Shown: positions 1 through 7,045 of the stretch, one piece after another
How the letters are laid out: every line of letters starts with the position of its first letter
Position numbering within the stretch: the stretch's first letter is position 1
Assembly: GCA_964391675.1 (NCBI GenBank)
Contig: CAYMMX010000017.1
Location: 1-15,313, forward strand
Direction: 5' to 3'
Origin: CAYMMX01 sp964391675
Lineage (GTDB): Bacteria; Cyanobacteriota; Vampirovibrionia; Gastranaerophilales; Gastranaerophilaceae
DNA: 15,313 bases
The notes under the pieces: generated by a model
Told to the model about the DNA's origin: nothing
Database searches by the model: none
What the model saw: the letters and a program-made list of their open reading frames with translations, nothing else
Program-made: the position numbers and the translations under genes

Positions 1-79
1 CTAGGAGTTCTTTAATAGTCTTTGTTTTCTTGTTCGGCGTGCCTTTTAGCCTACCACCTGTCTTAATCCCTTTAGCCAT
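1..79 (-). CDS. Partial GGRxKGTPNK-type mobile-element protein (N-terminus only)
   Basis: Only the first 26 codons lie in the window, read leftward from an ATG at 79; the rest is off the left edge. The N-terminus is MAKGIKTGGRLKGTPNKKTK. A basic GGRxKGTPNK start is common in small proteins of phages and integrative elements, some annotated as small terminase subunits or DUF5681 proteins, so it fits the mobile setting, but 26 residues cannot settle a function. The start has no Shine-Dalgarno. Instead a TATAAT (86-91 on the complement) sits so that transcription would begin close to the A of the ATG. The DUF2971 gene ends 34 bases upstream in the same direction, so co-transcription is also possible. 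Confidence 0.6.
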   Translation of the reverse strand, partial: MAKGIKTGGRLKGTPNKKTKTIKELL

Positions 80-85
80 AACTCT

Positions 86-91
86 ATTATA
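86..91 (-). promoter_or_regulatory. Putative -10 box of the leftmost gene
   Basis: A perfect TATAAT reads leftward here and ends seven bases before the A of the ATG at 79, so the message would start at or very near the start codon. No good -35 sits at the usual distance: TAGACA at 106-111 is only 14 bases away. The call is tentative. Confidence 0.35.
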
Positions 92-113
92 ACATTATGA
101 GCGTTTGTCTATA

Positions 114-1046
114 TTATCTACTTTTAGATAAGTTTTGTTTTCCAGATAAATTATAAGATAAACTATCTTTAGTCATTACAATAGGGTTTATTTTATGATG
201 TTTGAAAATATCAATAATTATTCGCTTGTAATATGCTTCCATCTTTAGCCCCAAATAAACATTAGAAGGCATCATCGGCATATTAAATAATCTTTCTTCT
301 TTTGAATTCATGATTAATCTATATTCATTTTCATATTGCCAATCAATAAATTTTTGCAATACAAGACAGAATCCAACTACATATTTTAGCTGAATTTGAC
401 TGTAATTTATATTTAAAAAATTTTCCGCATAAATAACTGGATGCAACATTCTCATAAAGTCATCATATTGCAAATCCCTATCAGAAATATCATATTCCAC
501 GCAGAATCCTTTATGATTATCTGCATAATGACTCCACATAAGAATATTTTTATAATCATCTGAAAAACAAGATAATAATGTCTTTTCAGATTGAAATTTG
601 TTACTGATTTCATCAATATAATTTTTTTGAAGTTCATTTATACATTCAAGAAATTGCTGATTTTTTAGTGCATCTTTTGAGGAACTAAGAACATTAATCA
701 TTACTTCTTCAGGGTCTTCACCATTATTAATGCGTTCTAAAATTTCTGATTTTGCTTTAATGTCAATATTTTGCAAATATTTATCTTTATTTTCAATAAA
801 TAAATTTTTTCTGTTCTCATACCAATTTATACACATTGCACAGTCAAAAGGGTCATTGAATTCTATTGGGGAATTCAGGTATATTTGATTATTCTCAAGG
901 TTGGTTAAATTATGTTCGGTTACTTTGCAATACTTATATATTTTTTTTGGTAAATGTAAGTTTTTATAAATTATTGCATTCTCAAATTGCGTAGAATCCT
1001 TTGAGCTTAAAAGCATTTCTCTATATTTTTTTTTCCAGTCATTCAT
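114..1046 (-). CDS. DUF2971 family protein
   Basis: A 310-residue protein of the DUF2971 family. The family hallmarks are visible: near the N-terminus LPKKIYKYC, then NNQIYLNSPIEFNDPFDC, and in the middle LLSCFSDDYKNILMWSHYAD followed by HKGFCVEYD. The biochemical role of DUF2971 is not established; members often sit in defence islands and mobile elements. I place the start at the ATG at 1046, because AGAAGG lies seven bases upstream of it; an in-frame ATG nine codons earlier (1073) has no ribosome binding site. It follows the restriction-modification gene in the same direction after a short gap holding a hairpin, so it may be expressed with it or by read-through. No signal peptide or membrane segment is evident. 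Confidence 0.85.
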   Translation of the reverse strand: MNDWKKKYREMLLSSKDSTQFENAIIYKNLHLPKKIYKYCKVTEHNLTNLENNQIYLNSPIEFNDPFDCAMCINWYENRKNLFIENKDKYLQNIDIKAKSEILERINNGEDPEEVMINVLSSSKDALKNQQFLECINELQKNYIDEISNKFQSEKTLLSCFSDDYKNILMWSHYADNHKGFCVEYDISDRDLQYDDFMRMLHPVIYAENFLNINYSQIQLKYVVGFCLVLQKFIDWQYENEYRLIMNSKEERLFNMPMMPSNVYLGLKMEAYYKRIIIDIFKHHKINPIVMTKDSLSYNLSGKQNLSKSR

Positions 1047-1091
1047 AAATTTACCTTCTGAGTTAAAGGACATTAGTAATTAATGAGCTAA

Positions 1092-1123
1092 AATGCAGGA
1101 CAAACCCATCAATTTGTTGCATT
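1092..1123 (-). terminator. Weak hairpin terminator after the restriction-modification gene
   Basis: Read leftward, AATGCA plus ACAAA pairs with TTTGT plus TGCATT around an 8-base loop, giving about 11 pairs with a two-base bulge, followed by TTTTAG. It overlaps the stop codon of the enzyme gene. The stem is AT-rich, so termination is probably partial and some transcription could reach the DUF2971 gene. Confidence 0.4.
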
Positions 1124-3626
1124 ATTTTAAAAATCCTAACTTGTAAATCATCGGACGCATTTTGTCCGCAAGAATTTTATACAATTCCTGAAATTCTTTT
1201 AAATCATCTTTCATATATTCGTTTAATATAGCTTTTATCTGATACCAACCGCAATCCCAATTCATTACTTGATATTCGGGATGCTCTGTATCAAACATTT
1301 CACGATATTTAAAAGACTTTCTTGTAAGCTCAATGGCTTTATTCAGGACCGCTTGAGCTTCCTCAGATAACGTTCTTTCTTTTAACAGCTCATAAACATA
1401 TCGGTCTTTTGAAACCCTTGCATCGTTGTAGGTATAATCAAAATTATGCTCATTTGCTAAGTTCATAATTTCATCTTTAGACATATAGAAAAATTCATTT
1501 TTTATATTCCATAATTTATTTTTATAGTCAATATTTTTAAGAGAAGTCTGATTACTTGCTTGCCCTCCTCCAAAATGAAATAGTGAATAAACTAAAGAAT
1601 CCCATTTATAAACATCCCAAAGCGGGTTATCCTCATCAGGTTGCATATATTGGTCATTTTGGTTTACCCATGTTAAATCTATAACTTTTCTTGCGGCTAA
1701 AAGGGAGCAACATCTAAATATATTTTCTTTCGTTACAGATAAGCCATGTCCTTTTGTATAGCAACTTGTAAACATTGCAACGCCAACAGGATTTTCTCTC
1801 ACATTATTACTATCATTAAAGAAATATCCAATGGCATTTTCAGTAAGTGAGCCTATCATTGTTTTACCTGAAGTTTTTACATTAAGTGCCGATGTCATTT
1901 GAGGAGCATCAAAGGTTTTACATTTATCTGTAAATTCCCTAACCCATTTGCTTGCAGGTTTGCTATTATCTAGGTTATATATTTCTTTAGACTCTAAGAC
2001 AATAATTTCTTCCTGTTCATCGCCATCTGTATCAATAACTGAATATTTAAAATTATTTTTATCTTGCGTTTCGCCTGCATTCCATACAGAAAAAGAAATG
2101 CTCCAATTATTTGCTACATCTGAAAAATGCGAAGCATTAAATAACACACCATTTTTAAAATCAAAATTATTCAAAAAATATTCTCTGAATTTGTCAAAAC
2201 TTGAACCACAAAGAAAACCAGTTGGTGAAAATAATCCCAAGGAAACATTGCTTAGTTTAAAATGGTTTTTTAATGATAATATTCTATAAATAAACTGTGC
2301 ATAGAGATTTTCAGTGCAACGCCCCATCTTAGCATTTTTCATCAATTTGTTGGTTTTAGATTTTGCACAGCCTTCTTTACTATCAATATTGCCCCCTTTG
2401 TTGCCTGCCGTAGCATAAGGTGGATTTATAAAAAATATAATTGGTTTATCTTGGTCTAATGCCTCAAATAATTTCGGAGGTAATTTACTGCCAAAAAGAT
2501 TTGATATTTCATCATTTAAAAAATCAAATACAAATTTTGTAGCTTCGGTATTATACCGACTTCCGCAATCAAGTTCCGCCTGTTCTAATGTGCTTGCGTA
2601 GAGTTCTTTAAACGTGTAATCTCTTGTTAAGTTTCCAGTTCCCCATGCACAATCCCACACGACATACTTTTCTTTCCAATCTTCGCCAAATTGTTCTGAA
2701 AGCATTTGATGTGCATAATCTGTAAAAATCGTAGGAGTGTAAAATTCTCCGCTTCTTCTTCTTTTTGTATCTTCAATTAAGCGGTCTGAAATCTCTGTAA
2801 ACTTGTTTTTTTCTTTTGGGGTATATTCTTTTTCAAAATGAGAGAAGAACGCCTCAAAGGCTTTGCCGTTTATCTGATATTGATTGTTGCCACATACCAA
2901 CAAATTAGGATTATTAGGATGCTTATAACAATTATTTTTGTCAATGATTGAACTTATAAATATTCCAACTAAATCATTAGGTAATATTTTTTCAGAATTT
3001 TTTATAACTTTTGATACGAAATAATCAAATATACCTGCAATGTTATGCTCTGTAACCCTTACCAATCTTACTGTGTTTGTCGCAATTTCACTAATTTTAT
3101 GTGCTACATCCTTAAATGAAAAATCGTCATTTATATCCCATACAAAAGGATTGATTTGTTCATCTTTTGCTATTTTCATGACCAAATCAGGATTTTTTGA
3201 ATGAGCTTCGCTAGGGGCAATTTTCCAGTCTGTATCTTCATCCAAGTAACTTAATAAAGGGTTTGTATGCATGACAAAAACTTCATTTTTATCACCTATC
3301 ATCAACACATTTGGTAAAACTTGCCCATTTACTTCAAATTTTTTCAAATAATATATAACTTGGATTAATATTTTTGCCCTTGATACCTCATTTTTAAGCT
3401 CTTCATCAAACTTGTATTCAATAATAAGTTTTAGAAGTTTTCGTTCAATTTTTCCGTTTATATTAATTTCAAGATTTTTTTCAATCAATCCATCACAAGC
3501 ATAAGGATGCTCGATTATCTCATCATCCTTCAAAAAATACATCGAAATACCTTTATTATAGGTATCTTCAACTTCTCTTTCTTCTCTTGCTTTAACTATT
3601 TCAGTATAAAATTTGCTCTTGACCAT
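1122..3626 (-). CDS. Type IIG-like restriction-modification enzyme (N6-adenine DNA methylase with putative PD-(D/E)xK nuclease)
   Basis: An 834-residue protein. The methylase core is clear: RRSGEFYTP at about 291-298, the SAM-binding motif I VWDCAWGTGNL at 323-333 (an unusual form of DPACGSG), and the catalytic NPPY at 401-404, typical of N6-adenine methylases. Further family-like blocks are LYAQFIYRIL (441-450) and FSDVANNWSISFSVW (501-515). The N-terminus (about 40-95) has CDGLIE, then LLKLIIEYK, then ILIQVIYYL. D45, E70, K72 and Q89 match the spacing of a PD-(D/E)xK nuclease, so one chain could cut and modify DNA, as type IIG enzymes do. Residues 530-834 would hold target recognition, which I cannot predict. 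It is transcribed away from an XRE regulator across a 169-base shared promoter region. The ribosome binding site is weak (GAAG eight bases before the ATG). An orphan modification methylase is the main alternative. Confidence 0.82.
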   Translation of the reverse strand: MVKSKFYTEIVKAREEREVEDTYNKGISMYFLKDDEIIEHPYACDGLIEKNLEININGKIERKLLKLIIEYKFDEELKNEVSRAKILIQVIYYLKKFEVNGQVLPNVLMIGDKNEVFVMHTNPLLSYLDEDTDWKIAPSEAHSKNPDLVMKIAKDEQINPFVWDINDDFSFKDVAHKISEIATNTVRLVRVTEHNIAGIFDYFVSKVIKNSEKILPNDLVGIFISSIIDKNNCYKHPNNPNLLVCGNNQYQINGKAFEAFFSHFEKEYTPKEKNKFTEISDRLIEDTKRRRSGEFYTPTIFTDYAHQMLSEQFGEDWKEKYVVWDCAWGTGNLTRDYTFKELYASTLEQAELDCGSRYNTEATKFVFDFLNDEISNLFGSKLPPKLFEALDQDKPIIFFINPPYATAGNKGGNIDSKEGCAKSKTNKLMKNAKMGRCTENLYAQFIYRILSLKNHFKLSNVSLGLFSPTGFLCGSSFDKFREYFLNNFDFKNGVLFNASHFSDVANNWSISFSVWNAGETQDKNNFKYSVIDTDGDEQEEIIVLESKEIYNLDNSKPASKWVREFTDKCKTFDAPQMTSALNVKTSGKTMIGSLTENAIGYFFNDSNNVRENPVGVAMFTSCYTKGHGLSVTKENIFRCCSLLAARKVIDLTWVNQNDQYMQPDEDNPLWDVYKWDSLVYSLFHFGGGQASNQTSLKNIDYKNKLWNIKNEFFYMSKDEIMNLANEHNFDYTYNDARVSKDRYVYELLKERTLSEEAQAVLNKAIELTRKSFKYREMFDTEHPEYQVMNWDCGWYQIKAILNEYMKDDLKEFQELYKILADKMRPMIYKLGFLK

Positions 3627-3680
3627 GTTATTACTTCAAGTTTTCCTGTTCTTTTTAAAGAAAATACATTCAAACTTTAT

Positions 3681-3710
3681 ATTATCCCAAGTCGTACTGT
3701 AATAACTCAA
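3681..3710 (-). promoter_or_regulatory. Predicted promoter of the restriction-modification gene
   Basis: Reading leftward, TTGAGT (3705-3710) and GATAAT (3681-3686) are separated by 18 bases, giving a leader of about 48 bases. The -35 lies inside the spacer of the inverted repeat at 3695-3722, so a protein bound there would be expected to block it. Confidence 0.4.
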
Positions 3711-3722
3711 CTAAATACAGTA
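3695..3722. promoter_or_regulatory. Candidate operator: TACTGTA-N14-TACAGTA
   Basis: A perfect 7-base inverted repeat with half-sites at 3695-3701 and 3716-3722. The half-sites start 21 bases apart, about two helical turns, so they face the same side of the DNA. It covers the predicted -35 of the leftward enzyme gene and touches the TATAGT (3721-3726) that may serve the rightward XRE gene. The obvious ligand is the adjacent XRE protein, by inference. Confidence 0.5.
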
Positions 3723-3795
3723 TAGTTTTATGTAATTTGGATTTTGTCTTTTCTACCATGAAGTTATCGCTTGTCTTATAAGCGGAGGGAATTTC

Positions 3796-4110
3796 ATGGA
3801 TAATAAAAAACTATTAGGGAAAAGAATTAAAGAATTGAGAAAACGCAAGGGTTTAAAACAAGAAAAACTTGCGGAGCTTGTCGAGCTTGAACCAACTTCT
3901 ATCAGCAATATTGAAAATGGTTATAATTATCCATCATTTCAAAATTTGGAAAAAATTATTAAGGTCTTAAATGTATCGTTTACAGATGTTTTTGAGTTTG
4001 CACAACATCAGGGGGAAAAGGATTTGCTATCTGAAATAAATAATATGCTAAGTAGCAATCCTAACAAGGTACAAGATGTTTATAAGATAGTCAAGGCATT
4101 AGTAAAGTAG
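3796..4110 (+). CDS. XRE-family transcriptional regulator, possible controller of the restriction-modification gene
   Basis: A 104-residue protein with an N-terminal Cro/CI-type helix-turn-helix. LGKRIKELRKRKGLKQEKLAELV, then PTSISNIENG and PSFQNLEKIIKVLNV, make the five-helix XRE fold at about residues 7-66. A short helical tail (about 70-104) could mediate dimerisation. The start is firm: GGAGGGA lies a few bases before the ATG. It is divergent from the restriction-modification gene, the arrangement of controller (C) proteins, which delay nuclease expression until the host is methylated. It is slightly longer than typical C proteins (about 80-100 residues). A generic repressor of the cassette is equally possible. 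It ends convergently against the small gene at 4154. Confidence 0.85.
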   Translation: MDNKKLLGKRIKELRKRKGLKQEKLAELVELEPTSISNIENGYNYPSFQNLEKIIKVLNVSFTDVFEFAQHQGEKDLLSEINNMLSSNPNKVQDVYKIVKALVK

Positions 4111-4130
4111 CAGACATGCCTGCCTGCTAC
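4107..4130. terminator. Hairpin between convergent genes
   Basis: GTAGCAG (4107-4113) pairs with CTGCTAC (4124-4130) around 10 bases, overlapping the stop codon of the XRE gene. There is no clear T-run on either side, so it is at best a weak bidirectional terminator. Confidence 0.3.
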
Positions 4131-4153
4131 AATAGTTTAGACTTATTTTCAGA

Positions 4154-4351
4154 TTATTTGTATCTGTGAAAATGACTTTTGCCGTAGTTAGTTTCTGTGT
4201 TGCTAAGATAAAATCCTGTGCAGTCTAACGGTTCATCCTGCGGAGGTTCTTCTTCCTTTTGTTCCCCTCCCCCAAAATATAAGCCGTCTATGCTGTAAAG
4301 ACCATCATAATCGAAAAATTCCTTTAATAGTTTTAAAAATTTCTTAAACAT
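4154..4351 (-). CDS. Small unknown protein with acidic proline-rich segment
   Basis: A 65-residue protein I do not recognise. The N-terminus is basic and hydrophobic (MFKKFLKLLKEFF), possibly an amphipathic helix, followed by DYDGLYSIDGLYFGGG, an acidic proline-rich stretch (EEEPPQDEP) and a C-terminus with several histidines and aromatics. A clear AAGGAG eight bases before the ATG supports translation. It follows the 110-residue gene by 21 bases in the same direction, so the two are probably one operon. Function unknown. Confidence 0.6.
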   Translation of the reverse strand: MFKKFLKLLKEFFDYDGLYSIDGLYFGGGEQKEEEPPQDEPLDCTGFYLSNTETNYGKSHFHRYK

Positions 4352-4372
4352 TTTGTTTTCTCCTTATTATAA

Positions 4373-4705
4373 TTATACCTTTTGACCTTCATCAACCGAA
4401 AAATCATTAATATTCAGGTGATTATAGGTGAATATGTAATCCAATGTCTTGAAATCGCCATTTATGGCACTCTCGATATTGAAAAAGCTATTTATTTTAT
4501 ATTCGTGTCCGTCAACGATTAATTTCTTGTGTTCCTTGTCAATACTGTACCTACCTGCCCTTACAGGAGCCGTTTTATTGCCCTCGAAAAGGTTTCTAGG
4601 TGTATTTGTACCATCCGACTTAATAACTTCACTCGTGGGGCGTGCTGGCATGCCCGCCTCTTGCGCTGTTTGATTGATTTTTAGGTTATCTGAATAGTTA
4701 AACAT
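4373..4705 (-). CDS. Unknown 110-residue mobile-element protein
   Basis: A protein I do not recognise. The N-terminal 45 residues look disordered (polar, with PARPTSEV and TPRN). The C-terminal half reads like a small folded domain (YSIDKEHKKLIVDGHEYKIN, then FFNIESAINGDFKTLDYIF). AGAGG lies a few bases before the ATG at 4705, supporting the start. It lies downstream of the RepA-like gene, separated by a palindrome-rich non-coding stretch, and directly upstream of the 65-residue gene. No signal peptide or membrane segment. Function unknown. Confidence 0.6.
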   Translation of the reverse strand: MFNYSDNLKINQTAQEAGMPARPTSEVIKSDGTNTPRNLFEGNKTAPVRAGRYSIDKEHKKLIVDGHEYKINSFFNIESAINGDFKTLDYIFTYNHLNINDFSVDEGQKV

Positions 4706-4740
4706 TTTATCCTCTATTTTTTGTGCAATATCTGAAATAA

Positions 4741-4857
4741 TAGGTCTTACCTAATACCCTTTTTTAAAACCGAATAGGCTTAAATTCAATAAATATAAAG
4801 GTTCTATTCGGTTTTCATTGAAGTCCGAATGAAATTCAATAGTAATAGGGTTTTAGG
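4741..4857. repeat. Nested inverted repeats in non-coding DNA; candidate origin, structured RNA or regulatory region
   Basis: The gap between the RepA-like gene and the next small gene is full of symmetry. A perfect 12-base inverted repeat, AAAACCGAATAG (4766-4777) and CTATTCGGTTTT (4804-4815), lies inside an outer pair, CCTAATACCCT (4750-4760) and AGGGTTTTAGG (4847-4857), which matches at 10 of 11 positions. A third pair is ATTGAA (4817-4822) with TTCAAT (4835-4840). TAGGT-CTT-ACCTA (4741-4753) forms a short hairpin. AAATTCAATA also occurs twice in direct orientation, exactly 50 bases apart (4782 and 4832). The position beside replication genes suggests an origin; a folded leader or processing site for the downstream message is the alternative. 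Confidence 0.55.
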
Positions 4858-4866
4858 CTGATTTGG

Positions 4867-5958
4867 TTATTTTTTAGGGGGTATGACCGTATATATTCTA
4901 TTTTTCGTATTGCCTCCGCCTTGAATATAACCATCCATTTCAAGCATTTTCAGGGCTTTTTTAACGGCTGATTCTTCCTCAAAAGCCTCAACAAGTTCTT
5001 TGCGTGTCAACTCCGTTTTGGACTTGGTTTTAATATATTCTATGATTTTATTTTTCATTGCTTCCGCTTTATTATTAGCCTCTGAATGTGCCTCAAATTC
5101 AATTTTTATGCGATTTTCAGGCATGTCAATAAGTTCAAACTTCAACGAATCAAAGGGCTTGAACCAAGATTTTTTGATACTCAAAATTCCTTCTTCGTCC
5201 TTTTCGCCCTTATCAACGCCAAGAATAACCCCTGCAAGCCTTGACATCACTGAACTACCAATCATGTCGGATTGGTCGAGCTTTTTCCGCATTTCGCCTG
5301 ATTCTCGCTTTCGTGAATGGTGACAGACCATAATATGGCAATTATATATTGAGGCAAATTTTCGTAAAGTGTCTGTTACGGTTTTCATTTCTTCTTGCTT
5401 GCTCTCATCCGTATCAATAAAGGATATTAGCGTATCGAAGAAAACTATATCGGGCTTAAAGTTTGCAATCATTGATTCTATATATTTTCTGCCTGTTTTT
5501 GTTGATAAGTTAATGTCAACGCCTTCTTCATCCGCATTATATCGGTTTACATATGTGAAATTAGCATCATTCGTTTTGATTTTTAGCTGATTCAATCTCT
5601 GTTTTATCATTGCATCAGGTGTATCACCTTCAAACAGTAGAACTTTTGATGGTTCAACCTCTATGCGGTCAAAAATATCATAGCCATTTGATAGATTTAA
5701 CCCTGTATGCAGCAGCAACCACGTCTTTTTACAGCCTGCTTCACCGAATAGAAAACTAACATATCCCCTCGCACAAAGGTCAGGTATTACCCAATCTAAA
5801 CTTTTGGCTTCATTAACGCTTGAAATACCTTTTAATAACATTTCTGCTTGCATATCGAATGTATTAAAGGTTTTTGCGGTTTTCATAATCTTTGATAAAT
5901 CACTATTACTATATTCGACCAAAAAGTCGTCTAATCCCATTTTATTAGTTATTGTCAT
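4867..5958 (-). CDS. RepA-like AAA ATPase (AAA_25/RecA-like replication helicase)
   Basis: A 363-residue protein with a RecA-type ATPase domain (about 50-285) of the kind found in plasmid RepA helicases and mobile-element replication proteins. Walker A is GEAGCKKT at 72-79, with lysine where the canonical glycine before the catalytic lysine would be. Walker B is IVFFD at 171-175. The block HIMVCHHSRKR at 208-218 matches the conserved HHS-R/K segment of the family. The last 60 residues (about 300-363) look like a winged helix and could bind DNA. The ATG overlaps the end of the Toprim gene by 14 bases, and GAGGAG lies ten bases upstream, so the two are translated together. It probably loads or unwinds DNA at the element's origin, possibly the repeat region just downstream. 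Confidence 0.85.
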   Translation of the reverse strand: MTITNKMGLDDFLVEYSNSDLSKIMKTAKTFNTFDMQAEMLLKGISSVNEAKSLDWVIPDLCARGYVSFLFGEAGCKKTWLLLHTGLNLSNGYDIFDRIEVEPSKVLLFEGDTPDAMIKQRLNQLKIKTNDANFTYVNRYNADEEGVDINLSTKTGRKYIESMIANFKPDIVFFDTLISFIDTDESKQEEMKTVTDTLRKFASIYNCHIMVCHHSRKRESGEMRKKLDQSDMIGSSVMSRLAGVILGVDKGEKDEEGILSIKKSWFKPFDSLKFELIDMPENRIKIEFEAHSEANNKAEAMKNKIIEYIKTKSKTELTRKELVEAFEEESAVKKALKMLEMDGYIQGGGNTKNRIYTVIPPKK

Positions 5959-6595
5959 AATTTTTAAACTCCTCTATTAGTGTTAAATCCAAGTCTTTGA
6001 CTATTGCCCCAAGTTCTTGCAACTGTTCCACAAAAGCACATAACGCCTTTTTTACCTGTGGTTTTTCTTTTACGTCTGTATCAAAGCACAAGTAAACGGT
6101 TTTCTTTTTCCAGTTGATTTTGTGCATATCGGGGATTAAGCCATCTTTGGTTTTACCCCTAAAGCACCATACACCTGCAACTGCAATGCAATTAAAACCT
6201 TCCTGCACCGCCTTAATGGCTTTCTTTTCCCCTTCGCAAACTATTATGTACTCTTCTGCCCTATTTAGACTGTCAGTGGCAAGGTCAAGAGGTCTAAACA
6301 ATCGAGAGGTTTCACCTTTTGGGCGGATGTATTTGTTTTCTGTCGGTTCTTTTTGTCGTTTTGTCCAATAGTCGGATTTTTTGTTTTCAAATAATTCGGG
6401 AAAATACAATTCCCAACCATATTTATTCGATTTTAAATAGCCTTTAGATATGTATTTGTTTGTTGTTGTCCTACTAATCCCAGATTTATCCCAATCTGAA
6501 TATACAAAATCTGACTCTGTGCTATGTGCTACAATAGAATTATTGATATTATCTGCAGAGCCTTTGTTTTCAGAGGCTTTTTTATTTTCGGTCAT
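5945..6595 (-). CDS. Toprim/DUF3854-type primase-like protein
   Basis: A 216-residue protein. The second half is a Toprim-like fold: EYIIVCEGEKKAIKA has the EGEK motif at 121-124, GFNCIAVAGVW follows, and VYLCFDTD has the metal-binding acidic motif at 171-174. This matches the DUF3854/Toprim part of mobile-element primases. The first half (about 30-100) holds an SDWDKSGIS segment and a fold seen upstream of such domains. There is no separate zinc finger or primase catalytic domain, so it is short for a complete primase and may work with the adjacent ATPase. An AGGGGG ribosome site lies nine bases upstream, inside the end of the excisionase gene. Its end overlaps the ATPase gene by 14 bases. 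Confidence 0.75.
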   Translation of the reverse strand: MTENKKASENKGSADNINNSIVAHSTESDFVYSDWDKSGISRTTTNKYISKGYLKSNKYGWELYFPELFENKKSDYWTKRQKEPTENKYIRPKGETSRLFRPLDLATDSLNRAEEYIIVCEGEKKAIKAVQEGFNCIAVAGVWCFRGKTKDGLIPDMHKINWKKKTVYLCFDTDVKEKPQVKKALCAFVEQLQELGAIVKDLDLTLIEEFKNYDNN

Positions 6596-6597
6596 GA

Positions 6598-6801
6598 CTA
6601 TTTACCCCCTTCCATTTTTGCACCTTCTAAAATCCACTGATTAACTTTTGATTTGATAAATAGTGGCTTTCTTCCCAGCTTTCTGTAAATACTTTTGGGT
6701 AGATGCTCTTTGCAAATCCATACATAAATTGTCCCCAATTTTACCCCTAAGAATTTTGCGAACTCATTACAAGTCATAAGTTCTAAATTTTGTTGTTCCA
6801 T
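6598..6801 (-). CDS. Excisionase-like helix-turn-helix protein
   Basis: A 67-residue MerR/excisionase-type DNA-binding protein (HTH_17 class). MTCNEFAKFLGVKLGTIYVWICKEHLP gives the helix-turn-helix, and GRKPLFIKSKVNQWI gives the wing and final helix. Such proteins act as recombination directionality factors or early regulators in integrative elements. I start it at the ATG at 6801, because AAGGAG lies nine bases upstream; the frame stays open to a GTG at 6846 that has no ribosome site. It is first in the leftward replication operon, two bases before the Toprim gene, and distant from the integrase, as in phage satellites and small integrative islands. Confidence 0.8.
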   Translation of the reverse strand: MEQQNLELMTCNEFAKFLGVKLGTIYVWICKEHLPKSIYRKLGRKPLFIKSKVNQWILEGAKMEGGK

Positions 6802-6916
6802 TTTGAAAATCTCCTTTTTTGTTTGTTGTACTAATTTTTTCAACACAAATAGAGGCTATACAAGGATATTAATCGGGGTATCCTTTGCCTTTATTGTGTT
6901 TTATCTGTATATATTC

Positions 6917-6944
6917 ATTATAAGCCTGTATTATCAGTATACAA
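6917..6944 (-). promoter_or_regulatory. Promoter of the excisionase-primase-ATPase operon
   Basis: Reading leftward, TTGTAT (6939-6944) and a perfect TATAAT (6917-6922) are 16 bases apart. The leader to the excisionase ATG would be about 110 bases. Partial symmetry, TGTAT-N7-ATACA, overlaps the -35 and could be a repressor site. Confidence 0.5.
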
Positions 6945-6960
6945 CCCAAAAAGGACACGA

Positions 6961-6983
6961 ATCACGCTAAGTTTTAGCGTGAT
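6961..6983. terminator. Perfect 10-bp hairpin between leftward genes
   Basis: ATCACGCTAA and TTAGCGTGAT are perfect complements around GTT. Reading leftward, the hairpin is followed by TTCGTGTCCTTTTT, so it may end transcription of the 323-residue gene before the replication promoter. The T-run starts several bases after the stem, so an operator or protein-binding palindrome is also possible. Confidence 0.45.
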
Positions 6984-7026
6984 AGCTTTATAAATATATA
7001 AACATTGATTTGTAAATTTAAATAAT

Positions 7027-7042
7027 CACGTAATGCACGTAA
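7027..7042. repeat. Tandem CACGTAA pair
   Basis: CACGTAA occurs twice, at 7027-7033 and 7036-7042, with start points nine bases apart. It lies just beyond the stop codon of the 323-residue gene and 44 bases from the perfect hairpin. It could be a binding site, but two short copies may be chance. Confidence 0.25.
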
Positions 7043-7045
7043 CAA

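Noticed and set aside
3695..3722. The half-sites TACTGTA and TACAGTA equal the ends of the E. coli LexA box.
   Set aside because: The spacer is 14 bases rather than 6, so a LexA dimer would not fit, and this is not an E. coli relative.
5945..5958. The Toprim-ATPase overlap could be a frameshift splitting one fused primase-helicase.
   Set aside because: Both parts have complete domains and the ATPase has its own GAGGAG and ATG, so two coupled genes explain it better.
6802..6846. A 15-residue N-terminal extension of the excisionase from GTG 6846.
   Set aside because: There is no ribosome site at the GTG, while ATG 6801 has a strong AAGGAG and matches the usual start of the fold.
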